From IMG/VR virus record IMGVR_UViG_3300021960_000434, positions 1-26,509 of that record: DNA of 26,509 nucleotides; one strand, written 5' to 3'. Below are positions 21,468 through 26,509 of this stretch, one piece after another. Position 1 is the stretch's first letter; every line of letters begins with the position of its first letter. The stretch comes from a virus. The position numbers and the translations under genes were made by a program. The notes beneath the pieces were generated by a model, which saw nothing but the letters and a program-made list of their open reading frames with translations, was not told the DNA's origin and did no database searches.

Positions 21468-23201
21468 TTAGGCGGGTAGAGGTGGTTGCTGTTGTGCTGC
21501 TACTTGTTGAGCAGCCAACATTGCTTCAACTTCAGGGCTGGCAGGTGGCGCACCCGCAGCACCAGCAGGACCAGCAGGCATACCTTGTTGTTGCGGTGCA
21601 ACATTAATGAACTCGTCAGGGTTTTTTACACCAAAACCCATCTGCAGCACATAAGCAGCAAGTTTGCCCATGTCAACAATACCTGCACCAGCGAACGGTG
21701 CAAGTGCATCAACCATTTGTAACGCCATTTGACGGCGGAACGACTCATTTGCTGGCTGTGTTGAACCTGCAGCGACCTCAAAATCAAAGTCACCCTGCAA
21801 ATAGTCACGGTCAAAGTTCACCCAAACAGGTTCCCCGTCTTTGCCCATAACACGTGCTACCTGCTCACCAATCATATACTGTTGAGCCAACTGCACCATA
21901 CGGCGACCAATTTCTGCAATAGCCTGTTCAACAGTAGCCAACTTATCTGAAGTTCTAGCATTGGCTGCATCCTGCATCAACGATGTTTCGGTTGCGGTGC
22001 GGCGAATCTCCGATACGCCGCCACGTTGAAACTCCGTGACACCAGAAATACGGTCAATGTCACCAACAATAAGATTGGTTTGATTATAGAACTCTGGCGG
22101 GTTAATAACTGCTGGGAAAGCAGAGACAACAGCGCCCAAACTTTCATCAGAAATAACAGGAACCATAACATTATCTTGGTCAGACTCTAACGCTGTGCGA
22201 CCCAACTGGTCAAATGCGTTTTCCTTATATAGATATTTACGTGCAAACTTTTTGCGATGATTCATCATCTGTGAACGTGTTTCGTTCAACTCTTTTTGCA
22301 ACGGTTCAATAGATTCCAAATCACCCATCGGATAAAAATGGTCAGGGATGTCATAGTTGCGCAACATCACAAACGGTTGCCCAAACGAGTAAGGCATCTT
22401 TATAGGTTTGATTAAAAAGTTTTCACCCTGTTCCGAAAAAATACTCATCATGTTGCTGGCTACATCATAAAATTCCCAAATTTCTGCGTATCCAGCATTT
22501 TTGTCATGAATCTTTTTACGTGAAGGGTCATCAGCGTAACGGCTAATAGCCATAACTTTAACCTGTTCACGAGCGGTTTTATTATAGCGTTTGTCTTGTT
22601 TAACATCGTTGATTGGTCGGCGGATACGTTGAGCAATCCAACGGATATCGTGCATACTTGTTGCATCTGGGTCAACGAACACGTCATTAGGTGAAACCCG
22701 TTCAGCGAATGGGCTGTCTTCCAAAATTATGCTAGTTGGCGTTGATTCGCCACCCTCAACATCATCAGAAACCTCTGTGTCTCCACCTTGTGTGTCTTCT
22801 TCTTCAACGAAACGGTAACCAACTTTCATCCAACCATGTCCGACAGTTAACATGTCTTTGACTGCACGGCGGAAATGTGAACGAATATCACGATGTTTCC
22901 ACCAATAATTAACTACCGCTTCAGCGATAACAGCCTGAGCAGCATTATCTGGATTAACAGCATTGACAGAAATCTTTGGGTAGTTTACGGAAATACTAGG
23001 CGAAATAACGTTAATAGTGGAAAACGAAATATTAACCAACATGCGGTCTTCAGTTTTATAGTCGTCAAAGTGACGACCTTTATACATGTCAACCATGCGC
23101 CGCCAAGTACCATCATAACCGTCATCTTTACGCCACTTACGGCTAGCCTCAATACGTTGTTTGGATTGAGCCAAATAATCACTTAAATTTTTCTTAGCCA
23201 T
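21468..23201 (-). CDS. Portal protein
   Basis: Predicted dodecameric portal through which DNA enters and leaves the head. The 577 residues follow the pattern of phage portals. An N-terminal helical part has WRRMVDMYKGRHFDD and LVNISFSTINVISPSISVNYPKISV (about 55-80), then AVNYWWKHRDIRSHFRRAVKDMLTVGHGWMKVGY (about 95-130). An acidic insert (EEEDTQGGDTEVSDDVEGG) and FAERVSPNDVFVDPDATSMHDIRWIAQR follow. The stem-like helix region carries SGVTEFQRGG..RRTATETSLMQDAANAR. The C-terminus is Pro/Ala/Gln-rich and probably disordered. AAGGACG precedes the ATG. It stands upstream of scaffold and coat genes, in the classic order. Confidence 0.88.
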   Translation of the reverse strand: MAKKNLSDYLAQSKQRIEASRKWRKDDGYDGTWRRMVDMYKGRHFDDYKTEDRMLVNISFSTINVISPSISVNYPKISVNAVNPDNAAQAVIAEAVVNYWWKHRDIRSHFRRAVKDMLTVGHGWMKVGYRFVEEEDTQGGDTEVSDDVEGGESTPTSIILEDSPFAERVSPNDVFVDPDATSMHDIRWIAQRIRRPINDVKQDKRYNKTAREQVKVMAISRYADDPSRKKIHDKNAGYAEIWEFYDVASNMMSIFSEQGENFLIKPIKMPYSFGQPFVMLRNYDIPDHFYPMGDLESIEPLQKELNETRSQMMNHRKKFARKYLYKENAFDQLGRTALESDQDNVMVPVISDESLGAVVSAFPAVINPPEFYNQTNLIVGDIDRISGVTEFQRGGVSEIRRTATETSLMQDAANARTSDKLATVEQAIAEIGRRMVQLAQQYMIGEQVARVMGKDGEPVWVNFDRDYLQGDFDFEVAAGSTQPANESFRRQMALQMVDALAPFAGAGIVDMGKLAAYVLQMGFGVKNPDEFINVAPQQQGMPAGPAGAAGAPPASPEVEAMLAAQQVAAQQQPPLPA

Positions 23202-23398
23202 TATACGTCCTTACCTTTATGCCACCCGATATGTTCATCTAACTTTGTTCCAACATTGTCAACTTTATCAGCAACCTTTTGCAACAAATCTCTAGATTCG
23301 GCATGCTGGTCAGTATTTTCTGAACGTAACTTGTTTAAAACAACCACCACTGGACCCGTAATCAAAGCAACAACAATGGGGACAATGACGGCTTCCAT
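23201..23398 (-). CDS. Small membrane protein, possible holin (65 aa)
   Basis: One N-terminal transmembrane segment (about 3-21, AVIVPIVVALITGPVVVVL) is followed by a charged helix with a His-containing end (LDEHIGWHKGKDV). This layout, one span and a soluble coiled tail, occurs in small phage membrane proteins sometimes annotated as holins. Its place between terminase and portal, away from the lysins, makes a virion or membrane-anchoring role equally possible. Its stop overlaps the portal start as TAATG. Confidence 0.5.
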   Translation of the reverse strand: MEAVIVPIVVALITGPVVVVLNKLRSENTDQHAESRDLLQKVADKVDNVGTKLDEHIGWHKGKDV

Positions 23399-23399
23399 A

Positions 23400-23624
23400 T
23401 TACATCCAATTAGTCACAGGCTCAGCCTGCACTCCATTAATAGCCGCATCCGCCACAATTTTGCGCTGCTTCTCAGCAATAGTATCCCCATGAAAGTTGT
23501 CTTTGCCGTAAGTAAAACCCAAACGAATACTTTTTATGTGGCAGCCGAAACAAATTGCACCACGATGGGGCAATTCTTCATCATAAAACTGTCTAGAACA
23601 TTCTTCGCAAGTAAAATTTGTCAT
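23400..23624 (-). CDS. Small zinc-ribbon protein (74 aa)
   Basis: CEEC (6-9) and CFGC (25-28) form a standard four-Cys zinc ribbon at the N-terminus, followed by a short helix-rich tail (TIAEKQRKIVADAAINGVQAE). It lies between terminase and the small membrane protein. Similar tiny zinc ribbons are common near phage packaging genes, though their role is unknown; nuclease (HNH) residues are not visible. No strong ribosome-binding site was found before the ATG. Confidence 0.6.
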   Translation of the reverse strand: MTNFTCEECSRQFYDEELPHRGAICFGCHIKSIRLGFTYGKDNFHGDTIAEKQRKIVADAAINGVQAEPVTNWM

Positions 23625-23649
23625 CTAATAACACTTTCTTGTTCCCAAA

Positions 23650-25251
23650 CTACCTAAAAGGAGTCTGACTGCGCACATTATGTGCGCCAATAGGTGTTTT
23701 TTCCGCTTTTCTACCCCCAAAAATATGTTTTTCCCACCACAACAAACTATTTTCAGGCGGTTTACTAGACGGACGATACTCAGGCAACCAAACATACTTC
23801 AACATCTGATTAGCAATAGCCAAAGAAATAACACGGTCATCATGCGGACTACCAGACATCTTACCGTTTTCCTTCCGAACAAAAGTACGCAATTCCGCAA
23901 TAGTCAAACGGTCATAAATTTGCACAGTATCAGTACGCATAGCAGCAGACAACTCGTCAATAGCCAAAGGTTTAGTAGTAGCCGTAGTACGCCACCCCAA
24001 AATATCCGTAGCCTCAGGACGAACATGCGCTAAACGGCGCTGCTTATAAAGATTTTTATAACCATGTTTCTGAGCAGCCTTAAGAGTAGTTAAACCATGA
24101 TTATTATTCTCAATACCCAATAACGCAGTATTATACCACCAACCCAACTCAGCCAACATCTCACCAAACAAATCTGGTTCAATACGACCATGCCAAGTAG
24201 CGACAACAACACCACTTTTAGCCTCTATGATATGGGCAGAACTATAGTCACCGTAAGATAAACCTTCAGCAACGTCAGCGCCAATCACATAAACAGATTC
24301 TTTTTGCGGGAAAGCCCAAACATGCAACTCGCCGTTATCGGAATAACGGAACTCGCCATTACCATCAGAATACAAATGATAATACCCACGACTAGGTTCC
24401 ACAACAGACATGTCATCCAACATTTGAATATCAAAAACAGGATTACCTGACTTAATAAATGCTTCTTCGGGGAATGTCGGGTACTCTTGGTGTAGTTGCC
24501 AAGGGTGCATGTTTGCCGCCTTAGCATCATACCAATCTTGGTTACGTTCACCATCCGCAGACCAAGGAAAAAAGATGCCTTTAAACTTGTTGGCGTTGGT
24601 TTGAGAACCAACCCACAATTCGTGATAAAAATTACCTGAACCGTTAGCAGTAGACAAACCAATCACACGACCACCAACGTCCGTAACAGGTTCAATAGAA
24701 GCCCACGCTTCCTCAGCATTAGGTAAAAACGCCCACTCGTCAACAATAACCAAATACACAGACTCACCACGAGCAGGGTCATTGCTAGAAGGTAACGACT
24801 CTATAGCGGATTCGTTGTCAAAAATCATTTTCAACTGATGTTCTGTGATTTGTTGCGGACCACGCAACTTAAACCATTGCGGCAAAAACTTGTAACCATA
24901 CTTAGCCTTAGACAACAACTTTACAGACTCACGTTCAGTACGACTCAACATAACAATAAAACGGTCAGCAAAAAAATATGCTAACCAAAAACTGTAGGCG
25001 GCAGCCAACGTACTAAAACCAATCTGGCGAGCCTTTAGGACAATACTGTAACGTTCACTCATCCAAGTTTTGACAGTTTCTGTTTGCGCTGAACGCAACT
25101 TAAACAAAATGCGTCCCCTTTGTGGATGTTTCACATACCAATATTTTTCACAAAAATAAGAAAACGCAGCCAACTGCTCATCAACACTAGCGTTTTCAGG
25201 TCCACGACATTTACGAAACTCTGCTTCGTTTAAAAGTTCATTTAATTCCAT
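23650..25251 (-). CDS. terL: Terminase large subunit (packaging ATPase/nuclease)
   Basis: The motor that pumps DNA into the procapsid and cuts it. The 533 residues carry a Walker A-like KARQIGFST (73-81), Walker B YLVIVDEWAF (166-175) with catalytic Glu, and coupling motif GLSTANG (198-204). The RNase H-like nuclease residues follow: Asp326 in GADVAEG, Glu381 in GIENNNHG, and HDDR at 470-473. The length and motif set are complete. No small terminase gene is recognised in the window; it may lie beyond the right edge. Its start overlaps the stop of the lysozyme-like gene as TAATG, tying packaging and lysis genes into one operon. Confidence 0.93.
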   Translation of the reverse strand: MELNELLNEAEFRKCRGPENASVDEQLAAFSYFCEKYWYVKHPQRGRILFKLRSAQTETVKTWMSERYSIVLKARQIGFSTLAAAYSFWLAYFFADRFIVMLSRTERESVKLLSKAKYGYKFLPQWFKLRGPQQITEHQLKMIFDNESAIESLPSSNDPARGESVYLVIVDEWAFLPNAEEAWASIEPVTDVGGRVIGLSTANGSGNFYHELWVGSQTNANKFKGIFFPWSADGERNQDWYDAKAANMHPWQLHQEYPTFPEEAFIKSGNPVFDIQMLDDMSVVEPSRGYYHLYSDGNGEFRYSDNGELHVWAFPQKESVYVIGADVAEGLSYGDYSSAHIIEAKSGVVVATWHGRIEPDLFGEMLAELGWWYNTALLGIENNNHGLTTLKAAQKHGYKNLYKQRRLAHVRPEATDILGWRTTATTKPLAIDELSAAMRTDTVQIYDRLTIAELRTFVRKENGKMSGSPHDDRVISLAIANQMLKYVWLPEYRPSSKPPENSLLWWEKHIFGGRKAEKTPIGAHNVRSQTPFR

Positions 25252-25670
25252 TATTTACCCCAAGGCTGCCAACCATTACCGTTACGTTCCTCAGAATACT
25301 CAAAAATAGCCAAACCAGCACGTAAATTCACGTCAGGAATTAACAACTGTTTACACGAAGTCAAAATACCTTGAGACTGTAACCAACCACTAGGATTATA
25401 TCTATTAGGTAAACACCAAAATTGGTTAATTTGCATCAAACCAGCAGAACCCCCATTTGGGTCAGTGGAATTAAATACCCTAGGAAAGCAACGTGACTCA
25501 CGCCACATCACATAATCTAACTTAGACAACTCCTTACGAGACCAACCAACATCCAACGCATGACCAAGCCAATGCCCACACTTACCCACCAACTCCCTAG
25601 GTACAGCATAAGCATGACTAATAGGCATAATTAGACATGCGACAATAATGGATATAAACCATTTACGCAT
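25251..25670 (-). CDS. Secreted lysozyme/transglycosylase-like endolysin
   Basis: Predicted to cut the glycan strands of peptidoglycan. A signal peptide is visible (Lys3, hydrophobic 4-17, likely cleavage after SHAYA at about 22). The catalytic domain has WRESRC with probable catalytic Glu58 and DPNGGSAGLMQINQFWC (70-86), the SLT/lysozyme-like GLMQIN motif. Four Cys (31, 61, 86, 106) could form two disulfides, consistent with an extracytoplasmic protein. At 139 residues it is a single domain without a cell-wall-binding module. TAGGATGG precedes the ATG. A signal peptide would let the host Sec system export it, making it less dependent on a holin. A virion-associated entry role is also possible. 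Confidence 0.8.
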   Translation of the reverse strand: MRKWFISIIVACLIMPISHAYAVPRELVGKCGHWLGHALDVGWSRKELSKLDYVMWRESRCFPRVFNSTDPNGGSAGLMQINQFWCLPNRYNPSGWLQSQGILTSCKQLLIPDVNLRAGLAIFEYSEERNGNGWQPWGK

Positions 25671-25699
25671 AACACCATCCTAACAGATTGTTATTTAGA

Positions 25700-26269
25700 T
25701 TATTGCAAAAACTCTTTTACTGCCGCAGGCGTTTTATCGCCAGCAATATAACGAATATGCCAAGGTTCTGATTGTAACTCCCACGACCAACCCAATGACG
25801 GGGCTACATCAAGAAGAAACTGCAAACCTGTACGGCGAGCCACTTTGGGTTTTGTTGTGATTGACACCACGCTACCTTTTTTGCCTTTAAGTTTTAACGC
25901 CGCATCAATAGCCAAACCCCACCCATGATTTGATGTTGCAGGTGTAGCAACAGGCGCACCATTATGCAGATACCATTTGTCTCCGTTGAATGTACGAACA
26001 ATTTGTATTTTTCTTTTAACATCAGGAAACGGTTTCATTCGTGATTGAAACAACGAAAGTTGTTGCTCATAAGGACGATAATCACCAACATGAACTAAAT
26101 CTAAACCTTCTTTTGCGCCCAGTTCTTGAAGAATAGACCAAGACACTGCCGCAAGATGGTGCATCCGCCCCGAAGGGGCGATATTGCGCAACAACCTAGA
26201 TGGCACACGCCCGTTCACAACTCCCTTTAAATCCTTTGGGAGAATAAGTTTACCAATAGGTAATTTCAT
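25700..26269 (-). CDS. VanY-like D,D-carboxypeptidase/endopeptidase endolysin
   Basis: Predicted zinc peptidase that cuts peptide stems of peptidoglycan. The zinc site reads SNHGWGLAID (113-122: His115, Asp122), and EPWHIRY (168-174: Glu168 catalytic, His171) completes the M15/VanY pattern. The family's Tyr-Arg-Pro segment is also present (GDYRPYEQQLSLF, 62-74). At 189 residues it is only the catalytic domain plus an N-terminal extension, with no signal peptide, so it should need a holin. It lies between a holin-like gene and the secreted lysozyme-like gene. No clear ribosome-binding site is visible. Confidence 0.85.
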   Translation of the reverse strand: MKLPIGKLILPKDLKGVVNGRVPSRLLRNIAPSGRMHHLAAVSWSILQELGAKEGLDLVHVGDYRPYEQQLSLFQSRMKPFPDVKRKIQIVRTFNGDKWYLHNGAPVATPATSNHGWGLAIDAALKLKGKKGSVVSITTKPKVARRTGLQFLLDVAPSLGWSWELQSEPWHIRYIAGDKTPAAVKEFLQ

Positions 26270-26274
26270 AATGA

Positions 26275-26466
26275 TTATGGTTTGCGACCAAATGCCTCAT
26301 CGTTCGGGTTAGCCCAACGAATAATCGGCGGCAAAGCAGCCGCCAACAACGCCCTAGATAGGTCTGATGGGTCATAGTTGCCTGTAGCAATGACAGCAAG
26401 AACTGCTGCCAGACAACTACGCAAATATGAATGGAACATCGCTTTTTGTTGTTTAGATAGTTTCAT
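26275..26466 (-). CDS. Probable holin (63 aa)
   Basis: A small protein with a charged N-terminus (MKLSKQQK) and two hydrophobic segments (about 13-26, SYLRSCLAAVLAVI; and 37-50, SRALLAAALPPIIR) joined by TGNYDPSD. The C-terminus is soluble (WANPNDEAFGRKP). Size, topology and its place directly before the VanY-like endolysin fit a holin. GTAGGAG stands a few bases before the ATG, inside the end of the upstream gene. The spans are short and only weakly hydrophobic, so another membrane or virion role cannot be excluded. Confidence 0.6.
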   Translation of the reverse strand: MKLSKQQKAMFHSYLRSCLAAVLAVIATGNYDPSDLSRALLAAALPPIIRWANPNDEAFGRKP

Positions 26467-26509
26467 TGTTTTCTCCTACAGGTTCTTCAACTACAGGTGC
26501 AACAAACTC
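26453..26509 (-). CDS. 3' end of an unknown gene running in from the right edge
   Basis: The - strand frame from 26509 is open to TAA at 26455-26453 and encodes a C-terminal tail, EFVAPVVEEPVGENNETI, that is acidic and Pro/Val-rich. It overlaps the start of the holin-like gene by 14 bases, the same tight packing as elsewhere in this operon. The fragment is too short to identify the protein; such tails are common at the ends of structural or disordered phage proteins. Confidence 0.45.
   Translation of the reverse strand, partial: EFVAPVVEEPVGENNETI

Noticed and set aside
1-26509. tRNA genes, CRISPR arrays, integrase and attachment sites.
   Set aside because: None was recognised by eye on either strand; the coding density leaves little room for them.

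Overview
The window looks like one contiguous piece of a tailed-phage genome (or prophage), AT-rich at roughly 40% GC by eye. Genes are tightly packed, with many ATGA and TAATG overlaps. No tRNA, rRNA, CRISPR array or insertion sequence was seen. The virion genes fit a short-tailed (podovirus-like) particle: portal, scaffold, HK97-like capsid protein, tail adaptor, beta-propeller nozzle and large internal-type virion proteins follow one another, with no tape measure, tail tube or tail chaperone frameshift in the window. The host is not proven. A Thr/Pro-rich linker of a kind common in actinobacterial secreted proteins, a signal-peptide-bearing lysozyme-like enzyme and a VanY-like peptidase suggest an actinobacterium of low to medium GC; this is inference.

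Left arm (1-6871, all + strand): the early/replication operon. It begins with small genes, then a RecB/Cas4-like Fe-S nuclease, an unknown protein that appears to start at an ATT codon (1391), a DnaB/RecA-fold helicase, an archaeo-eukaryotic-type primase, an HslV/proteasome-beta-like Ntn hydrolase, a RusA resolvase, a probable second PD-(D/E)XK nuclease, a sigma region 4-like protein, a DUF1599 protein and four small orphans. No DNA polymerase is visible.

Right arm (6868-26509, all - strand, so read from right to left): the end of an unknown gene, a probable holin, a VanY-like peptidase, a secreted lysozyme-like protein, large terminase, a zinc-ribbon protein, a small membrane protein, portal, scaffold and major capsid protein. 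These are followed by two related, very basic proteins, a third basic protein, a small Cys/His protein, tail adaptor, nozzle, a fibre-like protein, a 47-residue coiled coil, two coiled-coil proteins and finally a 1748-residue giant protein. The two arms converge and overlap at their stop codons (6868-6871).

The left arm would copy and recombine the DNA and perhaps redirect transcription. The right arm packages DNA, builds the particle, supplies proteins likely to be carried inside it, and lyses the cell. GC-rich stem-loops on both sides of the scaffold-capsid pair may set the high output of those two genes. The points most worth follow-up are the ATT start, the proteasome-like protein lacking a visible ATPase partner, the pair of basic paralogues after the capsid gene, and the giant protein.
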